A stretch of DNA of 53,370 nucleotides from Acidobacteriota bacterium (GTDB lineage Bacteria; Acidobacteriota; JAAYUB01; JAMOQF01). Within the stretch, counting starts at the first letter, position 1. Each line of letters opens with the position of its first letter. The DNA lies in assembly GCA_027064125.1 (NCBI GenBank), contig JAMOQF010000065.1, positions 1 to 53,370 of the forward strand, written 5' to 3'. This document shows, one piece after another, positions 42,927 through 51,920 of the stretch. The notes under the pieces are model-generated. The model saw nothing but the letters and a program-made list of their open reading frames with translations, did not search any database and was not told the DNA's origin. Both the position numbers and the translations under genes were made by a program.

Positions 42927-44363
42927 ATGTCAATTACAGTTAAGTTTTCAAAGAAAGAAAATGGATTTCCACGGGTTAAATTTGTTTTTAAAGAAGATTT
43001 AAAGAGAGGGAGAATTAATGGATTTGATACTGGAAAAATTTTCAAAGGCTCCGAGTTTAAGGGAGATTTATTCCAGTTCTTCCCCTTGAGAATTAGTGAA
43101 GAAAGAACATATTTTTTACTTATGGGAGGTGGAGAAAGGGCAAAGTTTAACGGAGATAGTGCCTTTAAGGCTGGCTCGTTTCTTACAATTAAATTGAAGG
43201 AACTTGGCTTTAGAAATGTGGAACTCATGGTTGATTTTTTGGAAAGAGATGAAAAATTGGTTCTGGAATTCTTTTCAGGGATTTTTTATGGAGATTATGA
43301 AAATGATTTTTTTAAGTCTCAAAAAAAAGAAAATAATTTAACCGTTTATATTGCAAGTTCCTCACATGATAAAGTTTTTAGAAAATTAATTGATGTATCC
43401 AGGAAGATAGGTGTAAATGTGAATTTATGCAGGGAATTTGTTGATTTACCAGCGAATCATATTAATCCCATAACCTTTGTGGATAGGGTTAAGAAACTCT
43501 TAAAAGGAAGTGATGTAAAGGTAGATCTCTTGAGATTGAAAGAAATTGAAAAATACAATCTCAACTTAATAAAAGCCGTTTCAGGTGGAAGTTTTGTTGA
43601 ACCACGCCTTTTAATCCTTGAGTATAAAAATTCAAAGGATAGGCCCATTGCCTTTATTGGAAAGGGGGTCACTTTTGACAGTGGAGGATTAAATTTAAAG
43701 CCCACAGCCCATATTGAGGATATGAAGACGGATATGGCAGGAGGTGCAGTTGTATTTTCACTGATAAAACTTTTGAGTGAACTGAAGGTAAAGGCAAATG
43801 TGATTGGGATAATTCCCCTTGTTGAAAATCTACCCGGAAATCAAGCCACAAAACCTGGAGATGTCTTTATTTCCCATTCTGGTAAGAGTGTTGAAATATT
43901 AAATACCGATGCAGAGGGAAGGCTCATCCTTGCCGATGGTATTGGGTTTTCAAAAAGATTTAATCCCTCAATGATTGTTTCAATAGCCACTCTTACTGGA
44001 AGTGCTGTTGTGGCTCTCGGGACTTTGAGATGTGCCATCTTTTCTAAAAATGAGGATGTTATAGATATTTTCAAAAGGGTTGGAGATGAGATAGGAGAAA
44101 AACTCTGGCCCCTTCCCATGGATGACGAGTATGGAGAAGAGTTAAAGAGTGATATTGCAGATATTAAAAATATTGGTTCCTCAAGGTTTGGTGGTGCCAT
44201 TTTGGGGGCTAAGTTTCTGGAAAATTTTTCTGAAGACACCCCATTTGTGCACCTTGATATTGCAGGTGTCTCCGATTTAAAAAGTAAGAAGCCCTATGCC
44301 CCAAAGGGAGGAACGGGGTTTGGTGTAAGACTTCTATATAATTTTATGAGGGAATATAAATGA
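42927..44363 (+). CDS. pepA: leucyl aminopeptidase (M17)
   Basis: A 478-residue cytosolic M17 aminopeptidase with a dimetal site. GKGVTFDSGGLNLKP carries a metal Lys and Asp, DMKTDMAGGAVV a second set and NTDAEGRLILADG the signature with Asp and Glu ligands plus the catalytic Arg. AGGAGG precedes the ATG. It removes N-terminal residues from peptides and fits the peptide-based economy suggested by the S9 peptidases. It overlaps the next gene by 4 bases. Confidence 0.95.
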   Translation: MSITVKFSKKENGFPRVKFVFKEDLKRGRINGFDTGKIFKGSEFKGDLFQFFPLRISEERTYFLLMGGGERAKFNGDSAFKAGSFLTIKLKELGFRNVELMVDFLERDEKLVLEFFSGIFYGDYENDFFKSQKKENNLTVYIASSSHDKVFRKLIDVSRKIGVNVNLCREFVDLPANHINPITFVDRVKKLLKGSDVKVDLLRLKEIEKYNLNLIKAVSGGSFVEPRLLILEYKNSKDRPIAFIGKGVTFDSGGLNLKPTAHIEDMKTDMAGGAVVFSLIKLLSELKVKANVIGIIPLVENLPGNQATKPGDVFISHSGKSVEILNTDAEGRLILADGIGFSKRFNPSMIVSIATLTGSAVVALGTLRCAIFSKNEDVIDIFKRVGDEIGEKLWPLPMDDEYGEELKSDIADIKNIGSSRFGGAILGAKFLENFSEDTPFVHLDIAGVSDLKSKKPYAPKGGTGFGVRLLYNFMREYK

Positions 44364-45064
44364 GGAAGTTTTTTATTCTACTGACATTTATTCTGATTTC
44401 TTCATTTATCTTTTCTGAAGAGATATTGCTTGAGGATTCTGGAAAGTTTGGAATTTATCTGAAAAATATTAAAGTGGGTTGGGAGAAATTTGATATTTCA
44501 ATTGCAACTGGTGGTGGAAAGATTTCAACTGAATCTCAATATAAAATAATTGAGGGGGGAAAAAATATCTCTGTAAGTTTAAAAAGTTCCCTCTATTTTG
44601 ATGGAAAATTGCAACCTGTTACATATACTATAATTAGTTCTTCCAGTGATCTTTCGGGAAGTATTTCAGTTTCCTTTAAGCCAAAATTGGGAATAGTGAA
44701 TTACAATATACCGGGAATTCACAAAAAAGAAGATGGAGTGATTTTGCCAGAAAGGGTGGTTGTTGTGGATCAAAATGTATTTTCCCACCTCATTTTACCA
44801 ATATTTTATAAGGAACTGTTTTTAAAGGATAAGGGAAAGTTTGTAAATGTATTTGTTCCCCAACTTGCACTTGATGGGGTTGGAAAGATAAGGGTTACAT
44901 ATAGCGATAAGGAAAAAATCTTTTATCAAAATGGGAAAGTAAGGGTTAAAAAGTACATTTTACTTTCTAAGGAATCGGAAATTCTGGTGTATATCGATGG
45001 GTTTAATAGGATATTAAAAATTGTTGACAGTAAAAAAAGAGCAGAGATTATAAGGGAGGAATAA
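44360..45064 (+). CDS. exported DUF3108-like protein
   Basis: A 234-residue protein with a signal peptide (FFILLTFILISSFIFS) and an all-beta body that resembles DUF3108 periplasmic proteins: FGIYLKNIKVGWEKFDIS, SVSLKSSLYFDGKLQPVTYT and the ending VYIDGFNRILKI, in which a substrate-binding beta-barrel closes. Function unknown. It is coupled by an ATGA overlap to pepA and precedes YjbQ by one base. Confidence 0.62.
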   Translation: MRKFFILLTFILISSFIFSEEILLEDSGKFGIYLKNIKVGWEKFDISIATGGGKISTESQYKIIEGGKNISVSLKSSLYFDGKLQPVTYTIISSSSDLSGSISVSFKPKLGIVNYNIPGIHKKEDGVILPERVVVVDQNVFSHLILPIFYKELFLKDKGKFVNVFVPQLALDGVGKIRVTYSDKEKIFYQNGKVRVKKYILLSKESEILVYIDGFNRILKIVDSKKRAEIIREE

Positions 45065-45065
45065 A

Positions 45066-45485
45066 ATGAGTGTAAAGACCTTTGAATTTACTGTAAATAC
45101 AAAGGGGTTTTGCCATGTGATGGACATAACTCCTGAGATAAATGGATTTTTGAGGGATTCTGGCATCAAAAATGGGATATTGACAGTTTTTGTCCCTGGA
45201 TCCACCGCTGGAATTACCACCATAGAATATGAAAGTGGTGTTATATCCGATCTATGTAAGGCAATAGAAAGATTGGTTCCTTCAAACATTGAGTATGAGC
45301 ACAATTTGAGATGGGGAGATGGAAATGGTTTCAGCCATGTGAGGGCTTCACTTATGGGACCCTCCCTTTCTATTCCTGTTAAAAATGGTTCTTTAATGGT
45401 TGGCACCTGGCAGCAGGTGGTTTTGTGTGATTTTGACAATAGGGGTAGGAGGAGAAGGATTGTTGTACAGATTGTCGGTGAATAG
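45066..45485 (+). CDS. YjbQ/UPF0047 family protein
   Basis: A 139-residue YjbQ protein. VFVPGSTAGITTIEYE, HNLRWGDGNGFSHVRASLMG and GTWQQVVLCDFDNRGRRRR are the family blocks, with His residues forming a probable metal site. E. coli YjbQ has weak thiamine-phosphate synthase activity; the true role is uncertain. It lies inside the operon and its 3' end overlaps the next gene by 26 bases if the TTG start there is right. Confidence 0.93.
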   Translation: MSVKTFEFTVNTKGFCHVMDITPEINGFLRDSGIKNGILTVFVPGSTAGITTIEYESGVISDLCKAIERLVPSNIEYEHNLRWGDGNGFSHVRASLMGPSLSIPVKNGSLMVGTWQQVVLCDFDNRGRRRRIVVQIVGE

Positions 45486-46965
45486 GTCTGTTTTACTTTT
45501 AATTTTGATATTATTTTCCTTTAGTTTTTCATTCCCAATTGTGGGAAAGGTCGTAAGTGATGGGGGAAAGTTTTTCTTTATAACCCAGAATAAGAGATAT
45601 GAAATTGGAATGTCAAGGTGGGATGCGGTAAAGTATGAGGGCCTGACCCTCGATGTGGAAGATCCGAAGATTTCAGGTGATAGAATTTTTTTCAGTAAAT
45701 ATAGAATTTTGAAAGATGCCTCTTTAAGTGGTCTTTCTTCCTCTTTTAAGGAGATATTGTCTGAGAAATTAAAGAAGATAGACCTTGATTTTAATGTATA
45801 TGTGGAAAAAAATTTCCTATATTTTTCACTGCTTGTAATAAATAGTTCGCAGGGTGCCATTAAGTTAAAATTTCCCTCTTCTCAGGAGGTTGACTTTGTT
45901 GTAATGGACTCTGAATTAAAAAAAACCATCTGGAGATGGTCCTGGGGAAAAAAATTTAAGGTTGGCTATGTAAATGAGATTTTGTTGCCAAAGGGGCAAC
46001 TTAGATTTTATGCCCGCTGGAATTTTGAAAAAAGTTATATTGAAGATGGAGAATATAAAGTTTTTGCTGAACTACACGCCCTTCCCCATGGTTTTATTTC
46101 AGAGGTGAAATCCATAATTTTAAAAACCCCTTCAACCTATTATGAAATAGAAGAGAGTTTTATTCCCCTTGGGGTAAATTATGTCTGGAAATATAGGGGG
46201 AAAGGTGGTGGGGAAATCTTAATGAGGGTGACTGGAACTTCAGAGATATCCGGCAGGAAATATTTTGTGGTGGATAATTTTCCAGATGGTAAAAATAGGG
46301 ATGGGAGTAGATTTATAAGATTTAATCCGGATGTTAAAAACTTTGTGGAGTATGTGTGTGGGGTGGGGGAAGTCCCCCTTTTTGGAGGGAAATTTAAGGT
46401 AATAGAGAGTGAGAAGGGGGGAGTGTATGAGTTCTTGAAATTTAATGGTAGGGGATGGAACAAAAAATATGAATTTAAAAGGGGTATAGGTATAGTTAAG
46501 GCCTTTTTAAGTGGAGATGTGTACAGACTTGAAAGTGTAGATTTTAATGTGGGAGAGTTTAAGAAAGGTACTGGTGAAAATGTATCTTCTGATGTCAATT
46601 ATAATTTATTTTTAAAGGAAGAGGGTGGGTATGAGAAAAAAGATGTCTACTATAGTTTATGGGGAAATGGCACCATTGTGGTCATGAAGGGGAATAGACT
46701 AATTTTTCAGGGAAGGATTAGAAGAGATAAATTCTTGGTTTTAATTAAAAAAATTTTTGAGATGGGATTTCTGGAATTAAAAGACTATTATGGTAAAAAC
46801 TCTGTCCCCTTTCCCCTTGTAGTTGAAATTGGAATTAGTGGAAAGAAGAAAAAAAGGGTTCTCGTTAAAACGAGTAAAAGTGACAAACCGCCCATTTCCT
46901 TCTGGGATATTCTTGATCTGATAAAAAAATTTATAAAAGAGGAAAGCGGATATAATGAAAAGTAA
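45460..46965 (+). CDS. secreted BsuPI-domain protein
   Basis: A protein of about 501 residues with a signal peptide (SVLLLILILFSFSFSF). Residues about 110-210 look like the BsuPI (intracellular proteinase inhibitor) beta-sandwich: LLVINSSQGAIKLKFPSSQ, WRWSWGKKF and GQLRFYARWNF. The rest is beta-rich with an FKVIESEKGG segment and has no recognised domain. The start is set at TTG 45460 because AGGAGG lies 6 bases upstream and the signal peptide follows at once. TTG 45472 and GTG 45478 are alternatives. It may inhibit or bind peptidases made by neighbouring genes, which is inference. Confidence 0.66.
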   Translation: MLYRLSVNRSVLLLILILFSFSFSFPIVGKVVSDGGKFFFITQNKRYEIGMSRWDAVKYEGLTLDVEDPKISGDRIFFSKYRILKDASLSGLSSSFKEILSEKLKKIDLDFNVYVEKNFLYFSLLVINSSQGAIKLKFPSSQEVDFVVMDSELKKTIWRWSWGKKFKVGYVNEILLPKGQLRFYARWNFEKSYIEDGEYKVFAELHALPHGFISEVKSIILKTPSTYYEIEESFIPLGVNYVWKYRGKGGGEILMRVTGTSEISGRKYFVVDNFPDGKNRDGSRFIRFNPDVKNFVEYVCGVGEVPLFGGKFKVIESEKGGVYEFLKFNGRGWNKKYEFKRGIGIVKAFLSGDVYRLESVDFNVGEFKKGTGENVSSDVNYNLFLKEEGGYEKKDVYYSLWGNGTIVVMKGNRLIFQGRIRRDKFLVLIKKIFEMGFLELKDYYGKNSVPFPLVVEIGISGKKKKRVLVKTSKSDKPPISFWDILDLIKKFIKEESGYNEK

Positions 46966-48004
46966 ATTTTTTCTTATCTCATTACTTTTCTTTTTCTTCT
47001 TTTTCCTGTTTTTAATGGGAAAGGAAAGAAAGGTCAGGGAGAAGATAGCAGTTGTTTCCATAAATGTGGTTGCCACAGATATGAAGGGAAGGCCCATTGG
47101 GAATTTGACGAGTGATGATTTTGAAGTATATGACAACGGTAAAAAGGTTCCCCTTATATTTTTTGAGAAAATTGCCATGCCAAGCAATATTGTCCTGATG
47201 GTCGATTCAAGTGGAAGTTCCTATAAGAGGATTTCAATTGTTAAAGAGAGCATAATAAATTTTCTGGATTCAATTTATCGGGAGAAACCTCAGGATAGGG
47301 TTGCGGTTGTAAATTTTAATGAGGATATAAATTTGCTTGCGGATTTTAAAACATCCCTTCTGGTTAAAAAGGCATTGATTCAAAATAGGATTTATGCAGG
47401 TGGGGCTACTGCCCTATATGATGCGATAGATCTTGTGAGTTCAGAGATACTTTCCAAGATTCCAGGAAGAAAAATAGTTATCATATATACTGACAGCATA
47501 GACAATGAGAGTATATTCCAATTTAAAGATATATTTAAAGAAGCCATTTCCACTGATGCCACATTTTATGTGGTTGTTGTTGATAACAGAAGGGAAGCCC
47601 TTAAAGATGCTGCAGAAAATTTTTATTCTTTAAGGAGAAAACATTATTATGAATATTTGATGTTTAAAAAGGGTATGAAATTAGATGGGATAAAACTTTT
47701 CTGGACTGAAGATATGAGAAATCAATACGATCCAAAGGATGTGCTTGATTTTATCTATAAACTTTCCTTTACGCGGCTTGCAAAACTTGCTGCATACAGT
47801 GGTGGTGAGATATTCAAGGTTAAAAATTACAATCAGATTTCCTCTGTCTATGGAATTATAGCATCGTCAATTCCCTATCACTATACCCTTGGATTTAAGC
47901 CAAATGTTGAGGGCTTAAAAAGGGGTACCTTTAGGAACATTAAGGTGGTTGTAAAGAGAAAGGGAGTCAACTTGAGATATAGAAAGGGGTATTTTGTAAG
48001 GTAA
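46955..48004 (+). CDS. VWFA-domain secreted protein (acidobacterial TIGR03436-like)
   Basis: A 349-residue exported protein with a hydrophobic leader, then the VWFA-related acidobacterial pattern: INVVATDMKGRPIGNL, TSDDFEVYDNGKKV, and the MIDAS motif DSSGSS in VLMVDSSGSSYKR, with GGATALYDAID and YTDSID completing the metal site. The C-terminal HYTLGFKP segment and strand RNIKVVVKRKGVNLRYRKGY close the family domain. Von Willebrand A folds bind protein ligands through Mg2+. It overlaps the BsuPI gene by 11 bases and ends the operon. The family is a useful taxonomic hint. Confidence 0.88.
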   Translation: MKSKFFLISLLFFFFFFLFLMGKERKVREKIAVVSINVVATDMKGRPIGNLTSDDFEVYDNGKKVPLIFFEKIAMPSNIVLMVDSSGSSYKRISIVKESIINFLDSIYREKPQDRVAVVNFNEDINLLADFKTSLLVKKALIQNRIYAGGATALYDAIDLVSSEILSKIPGRKIVIIYTDSIDNESIFQFKDIFKEAISTDATFYVVVVDNRREALKDAAENFYSLRRKHYYEYLMFKKGMKLDGIKLFWTEDMRNQYDPKDVLDFIYKLSFTRLAKLAAYSGGEIFKVKNYNQISSVYGIIASSIPYHYTLGFKPNVEGLKRGTFRNIKVVVKRKGVNLRYRKGYFVR

Positions 48005-48520
48005 TATGTAGAAAACTATCGAAAATTTTTAATTTCCACCTTTTTAAAACTATTTTTAGAAAATGATAATCTCCAGATTTTTTTTGCCTGGCACCAAATT
48101 TTCTTACCCGCCCCAGAAACCCTCTAAAGGTTTATAGGATGAAAAAGGAGTTTATTTAATCGTTGGTTTTGCCAGAAAAATTTTAAGTCATTTCCAGTTT
48201 TAGGTCTTTCTTTGCCCCCCAAAAGCCATTTAAATTTTTCCCAGACATTAAATTGACACTAAATTATTCTAAATCCTGAATTTTCAATTTTTCTCAATCT
48301 TTTCTATAAACCTATGGTTGTGCTTGTAGAGGATGAATTAGATTATTAGCCTGACACCTTTTCTCCTTTTCTTTTTATCTTCTTTTTATCCAGATCTTCC
48401 AGATCTTGCCTGACACTTTCCTTACCTCCAAATTCAAATCTCAATCCCAAAATCCCAAAATCTTAAATCTTAAATCGTGCCTGACACCAATTTTAATCAA
48501 GTTCGAAATAGTAAATTTCC
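48005..48520. repeat. intergenic region with four REP-like words and short tandem repeats
   Basis: About 515 bases without a gene. REP-like words are at 48085-48095 (TGCCTGGCACC), 48348-48358 (AGCCTGACACC), 48407-48416 (TGCCTGACAC) and 48478-48488 (TGCCTGACACC), all in one orientation. Between the third and fourth copies, short direct repeats of the type CAAAATC and TTAAATC occur (48453-48476). It borders the Rhs-tip region. Confidence 0.62.
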
Positions 48521-48550
48521 TTGACATAGGAATTTTCGGTTTTCTAAAAT
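48521..48550 (+). promoter_or_regulatory. duplicated leaderless promoter, copy 1
   Basis: Perfect TTGACA (48521-48526), 18 bp, TAAAAT (48545-48550). The ATG at 48559 starts 8 bases after the -10, so transcription would begin at or next to the start codon. The block from about 48503 through 48567 recurs before 49997 and 51997. A REP-like word ends 33 bases upstream. Confidence 0.75.
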
Positions 48551-48558
48551 AAAATCAA

Positions 48559-49206
48559 ATGAAAGCAAGGAGTTTTGAGAAAAAGGATTTTTGTTTTAAT
48601 CTGAGATTTCCAGGACAGTATTATGACAGTGAAACTGGGTTTTATTATAATTTTCATAGGTATTACAGTCTGGAGAGAGGGAGGTATTTGAGGGAGGATC
48701 CAAAATTCAGATATGTAAGTTATAATTATTCATATGGAAAAGATAATCCAATATCATGGATTGATTATGAAGGATTGTCAAGAATCTTTTTTAATGATTG
48801 TTCATGTGAAGAACGAAAAGAGATAAAGAAATTGTATAAGAAGGCAAGAGATATTGGATGTTCAAAATTGTCATCACTATCCAATATTTATCCAGAATTA
48901 AAGGAATGTGCATTGCATTTTTGTGAAGATACAAGAACAATAATGTTTAATTGTAAGGTTGAATGCAGAACCCCTTTAGCTTGTGCATGTTATGAAGATA
49001 AAGAAATACATTGGGTGAGGGAAAGAGTTCATATGAAAGGCTGTGTTCCAAAAATTCCTGCAATTGAAATAATGTTTCACGAGTTGACACATGTTTTGTG
49101 TGGTACTAATGATTATGCAGGTTCAGCTTTGGCTCCTGAAAGATTGTGGGATGCATGGTGGGCTCATCCAAAGAGACTTACCAAAATGGTGTTTGGCCAT
49201 AATTGA
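48559..49206 (+). CDS. orphan Rhs-tip protein 1 with HExxH metallopeptidase tip
   Basis: A 215-residue protein. Residues 1-13 (MKARSFEKKDFCF) are a leader shared with two other genes here. Residues 14-73 are the conserved end of an Rhs core (LRFPGQYYDSETGFYY, GRYLREDP, KDNPISWIDYEGLS). Residues 74-215 form a unique tip with many cysteines and an HELTH zinc-protease motif (174-178); glutamates near 194 could be the third ligand. It lacks the usual Rhs N-terminal repeats, so it cannot be a full Rhs shell. The start is fixed by the identical ATGAAAGCA block in the three copies and their common frame; no Shine-Dalgarno exists. Exported or injected toxin function is inferred. Confidence 0.8.
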   Translation: MKARSFEKKDFCFNLRFPGQYYDSETGFYYNFHRYYSLERGRYLREDPKFRYVSYNYSYGKDNPISWIDYEGLSRIFFNDCSCEERKEIKKLYKKARDIGCSKLSSLSNIYPELKECALHFCEDTRTIMFNCKVECRTPLACACYEDKEIHWVRERVHMKGCVPKIPAIEIMFHELTHVLCGTNDYAGSALAPERLWDAWWAHPKRLTKMVFGHN

Positions 49207-49217
49207 GGTGTTTTTCA

Positions 49218-49874
49218 ATGTTTAAAAAATTTAAGCGAAAATTTTTAATGTTTTTAATAGTGTGTGCCTTATCTATTTTTTCCTTTATGCTTATATATTA
49301 TTCTGAAATTACCTATAGGGAAAATAAGGTAATAAATGATGTAGTGATTTCTCTTATCCATAATGTCATAAAGAATATGAGAAATAGGAGGAAAATTCCC
49401 TATTATAAGTTGATACCTTCTTATCCATCCATAGGGATTCCACCCGATTATTATAGATTGATTGAAACTAAGAGAAGGATAAATAATTTAATAGATAACA
49501 GAAAAGTTGTCATTGTTGTGAAATCAGGAAGATATAGTTTAAGTTTGCCGGATAAAATAGATGGGTATAAGATATTTCAGGTAAGATCATTTGATAAGAT
49601 ATTGGATGAGAAGTGGCGGTGGATTGAAGAAAATAAATCAATTGGAAAGGATTCATTAGGCTATTATGGCTTACAGTATATTTATTTTACTAAGAAGCCT
49701 TATCTTTTGATGGAAGTAAAAGATGTAATCTTTTTTAAAGGTGGTTGTGTTGTATCTGTTTTTTTTAATACAGGTATAGATGATGTTACCTATTTGGTAA
49801 GAATTTATATGATAAAAAGTAGTGGTAGGTGGATTGTTGGGAGGACAAAAATAAGATATTTATCGAAGTTTTGA
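49218..49874 (+). CDS. putative membrane-anchored immunity/partner protein of tip 1
   Basis: A 218-residue protein of no recognised family. One hydrophobic helix near the N-terminus (FLMFLIVCALSIFSFMLIYY) is followed by a basic linker and a soluble domain of about 170 residues that would lie in the periplasm. It has the end pattern SSGRWIVGRTKIRYLSKF, which resembles the last strands of NTF2-like folds, though this is weak. The ATG at 49218 follows GAGGTG by 7 bases and lies 11 bases after the Rhs-tip stop. Position directly after a tip gene suggests an immunity protein, by analogy with Rhs-CT/RhsI pairs. Confidence 0.6.
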   Translation: MFKKFKRKFLMFLIVCALSIFSFMLIYYSEITYRENKVINDVVISLIHNVIKNMRNRRKIPYYKLIPSYPSIGIPPDYYRLIETKRRINNLIDNRKVVIVVKSGRYSLSLPDKIDGYKIFQVRSFDKILDEKWRWIEENKSIGKDSLGYYGLQYIYFTKKPYLLMEVKDVIFFKGGCVVSVFFNTGIDDVTYLVRIYMIKSSGRWIVGRTKIRYLSKF

Positions 49875-49923
49875 TTAAAAAAAGAGGAATGTTTCTGCCC
49901 AGAGACTACATAAAGAGTGAAGT

Positions 49924-49934
49924 GGTGCCAGGCA
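49924..49934. repeat. REP-like word upstream of cassette 2
   Basis: GGTGCCAGGCA ends 24 bases before the -35 of the duplicated promoter. Its orientation is opposite to that of the words at 48.1-48.5 kb. Confidence 0.6.
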
Positions 49935-49958
49935 AAAAAAGAAAGTATAGAAATTTCC

Positions 49959-49988
49959 TTGACAGAAATTTTTAAGATTTCCTAAAAT
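49959..49988 (+). promoter_or_regulatory. duplicated leaderless promoter, copy 2
   Basis: Perfect TTGACA (49959-49964), 18 bp, TAAAAT (49983-49988). The ATG at 49997 starts 8 bases after the -10, exactly as in copies 1 and 3, although the spacer sequences differ. Confidence 0.75.
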
Positions 49989-49996
49989 AAAATCAA

Positions 49997-50758
49997 ATGA
50001 AAGCAAGAAGAATTGAGAGAGAAAATTTTTATTTTTTATCTATTGTATGTTTTCACCATATGGAATATGGTAATGGAAACAGATATTACTACATAAACGA
50101 TCACTTATTTACACCACAAAAGATGATTGACACATCAGGCAACACAGTCTGGCAGGCGGATTGGGATAGTTTTGGAACACTCACTGTAACCATAAACACA
50201 GTTGAGAACAACCTGAGATTTCCAGGACAGTATTATGACAGTGAGACAGGGTTTTATTATAATTTTCATAGATACTACATGCCAGAGATAGGGAGGTATT
50301 TGAGGGAGGATGAGGTAAGGGATAAATGGGATTTTAATCTGTATGTGTATGTGGGGGATAGGCCGGTTGATTCTATAGATTTTACAGGATTAGAGGAAGA
50401 TAATGGAGAAAATAACGGTTCTTCAGGATATGAGAAGTGTGTGGAAATTTGCAGGAACTATTATAGAAGAGAAGTAGAAAAATGTAGAGAAGATTTAACC
50501 AGATGCAGTATTTGGTATACTGGTGCCATAATAATTTTTAGTGTAACAAGTGCCTTTGCCACGGAAGGGGGAAGTATGTTAGTAGAGGGTGGTTTAGCAG
50601 CTAATACCCTTAGAGGGATGTTAATTCGTAGGGGAGGGTATATAATAGGAGGGTTTGGATTTTGGTGTTATTATGGTTGGTGGGGTTGTAATAGGACAGC
50701 GTGGGAGCACTATAAAAAGTGCGTATGTGATTGTAAGAATGCTTTTGGTGGAAAATAA
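49997..50758 (+). CDS. orphan Rhs-tip protein 2, cysteine-rich hydrophobic tip
   Basis: A 253-residue protein. It begins with the shared leader (MKARRIERENFYF) and then a longer Rhs core remnant (about residues 28-133), including YYYINDHLFTPQKMIDTSG, LRFPGQYYDSETGFYY and GRYLREDE. The tip (about 134-253) has CxxxC pairs (KCVEICRN, EKCREDLTRC), a hydrophobic glycine-rich centre (GAIIIFSVTSAFATEGG, GGYIIGGFGFWCYYGWWG) and a final CVCDCKN cluster. Two membrane-active helices are plausible, so a pore-forming or membrane-inserting toxin is the favoured reading, unproven. The core block 50213-50311 matches 48601-48699 of cassette 1 at about 90 of 99 bases. Confidence 0.78.
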   Translation: MKARRIERENFYFLSIVCFHHMEYGNGNRYYYINDHLFTPQKMIDTSGNTVWQADWDSFGTLTVTINTVENNLRFPGQYYDSETGFYYNFHRYYMPEIGRYLREDEVRDKWDFNLYVYVGDRPVDSIDFTGLEEDNGENNGSSGYEKCVEICRNYYRREVEKCREDLTRCSIWYTGAIIIFSVTSAFATEGGSMLVEGGLAANTLRGMLIRRGGYIIGGFGFWCYYGWWGCNRTAWEHYKKCVCDCKNAFGGK

Positions 50759-50778
50759 AAATCAGGAGAAGTTTTAGA

Positions 50779-51852
50779 GTGAAGTGGATTGAGATATTTT
50801 CAGGTTTAAAGTGGGATAGGATTGATTTATTAATTAGGAATATAGCATTACTTCTTCTTCCTTTTGTTGGGATTACTTTTTTTACTTCTTTTGAGAGTGG
50901 TGAAACATCGATTTTAGAGATTACTGGTTACGTAATATATGGAATATCTTTTGTGGGGATAATCACCTTGAGTTGGGGATATATATATGCTGTTGGTTGT
51001 GGGAGCAAGGAGTGTTTACACGAGAAGGTGAGGAAGGTTTTATCTGTTTTTGATGTTTTTCCAATGGTGGTGGTTTTTTCTTTTTTGATAGGGAAGAGGT
51101 TTTTAATGGGAAGGGGAGAGTTGGAAGTTGAGCAATTGAGGAGTATTGTAAGTTTGATTGAGGTAAAAAGAGACTTTATTTTTTTTCTTTTTCCTTTCCA
51201 GTGTATGTTTATTTACGGTGGTTTTGTTTTTGTTTGGGGAATTATAATGGTGAAATTTTGTAGATTGAGGGAGTTAATTAGGAGAAGATTGATTTTATTT
51301 TCTTATTTTTTTACGCTTTTAATATTTATGTTATTACTTTTTGTAATGATTTTTCCAAGTATTATCAGGAGTGAGGAAATGAATTATATTAGATATTTTG
51401 TGTTTTTTCTTTTTTTTCTGGTAAACATTTCTGGGTGGGGGTATTTATATAAACTTACATATAAAGAAGAGAAAGAAATAATGGAAAGGGAAGATGAATA
51501 TAGGATGTTGCATCTGGTAGCGGTGTGGATTATCCAGTCAGTTTCATCTATTTTAGCGAGTATAGTTTTTTTAACTAAAGAAGAATTGGTTTGGAGGTTG
51601 GTGTGTCAGCCTGGGACGCCCCCTGAGGTAATTCATATTGATGACATTTATATTTTTATCATTTATTTAATAGTATTTTTCCTTTTTTGGTTGATTATTG
51701 CCTTTAAGTGGATGTGGGAAATTATTCCTCCTTCTGAATTTGAAAAAAGAATAGAATATTTAAAAGAATCTCCTGAACTCAAGCGTAAGGAAATATTTTT
51801 ATCTTTTGCTTTAAATTTGGTTTTTTTGATTGCAGTATACTTATGGATTTAA
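50779..51852 (+). CDS. polytopic membrane protein, putative immunity partner of tip 2
   Basis: A 357-residue protein with about eight hydrophobic helices spread over its length and short charged loops. The start is GTG at 50779, after CAGGAGAA. It has no recognised family. It follows tip 2 after 20 bases and probably shares its transcript. Multi-span partners occur with pore-forming toxins, so immunity against a membrane-acting tip is a reasonable inference. Its opening residues IFSGLKW resemble IFSELKA in the partner of cassette 3. Confidence 0.6.
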   Translation: MKWIEIFSGLKWDRIDLLIRNIALLLLPFVGITFFTSFESGETSILEITGYVIYGISFVGIITLSWGYIYAVGCGSKECLHEKVRKVLSVFDVFPMVVVFSFLIGKRFLMGRGELEVEQLRSIVSLIEVKRDFIFFLFPFQCMFIYGGFVFVWGIIMVKFCRLRELIRRRLILFSYFFTLLIFMLLLFVMIFPSIIRSEEMNYIRYFVFFLFFLVNISGWGYLYKLTYKEEKEIMEREDEYRMLHLVAVWIIQSVSSILASIVFLTKEELVWRLVCQPGTPPEVIHIDDIYIFIIYLIVFFLFWLIIAFKWMWEIIPPSEFEKRIEYLKESPELKRKEIFLSFALNLVFLIAVYLWI

Positions 51853-51920
51853 GTTTTGTTTTGTGTTGTATTTATGAGGGATCTGAAATATACGTTTAGC
51901 ATAAGAGTGTCTAAAACAAA

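Noticed and set aside
45400-45459. Start of the BsuPI-domain protein at 45400
   Set aside because: It would overlap yjbQ by 86 bases and put about 20 non-signal residues before the signal peptide; TTG 45460 has a well-spaced AGGAGG.
46179-46598. Reverse frame of 139 residues inside the BsuPI-domain gene
   Set aside because: Low-complexity Pro/Ser/Leu composition, no ribosome site, and fully antisense to a gene with a signal peptide and operon context.
48005-48520. CRISPR array
   Set aside because: The REP-like words are 10-11 bases long with irregular spacing of 50-250 bases and no constant spacers; no cas gene is present.
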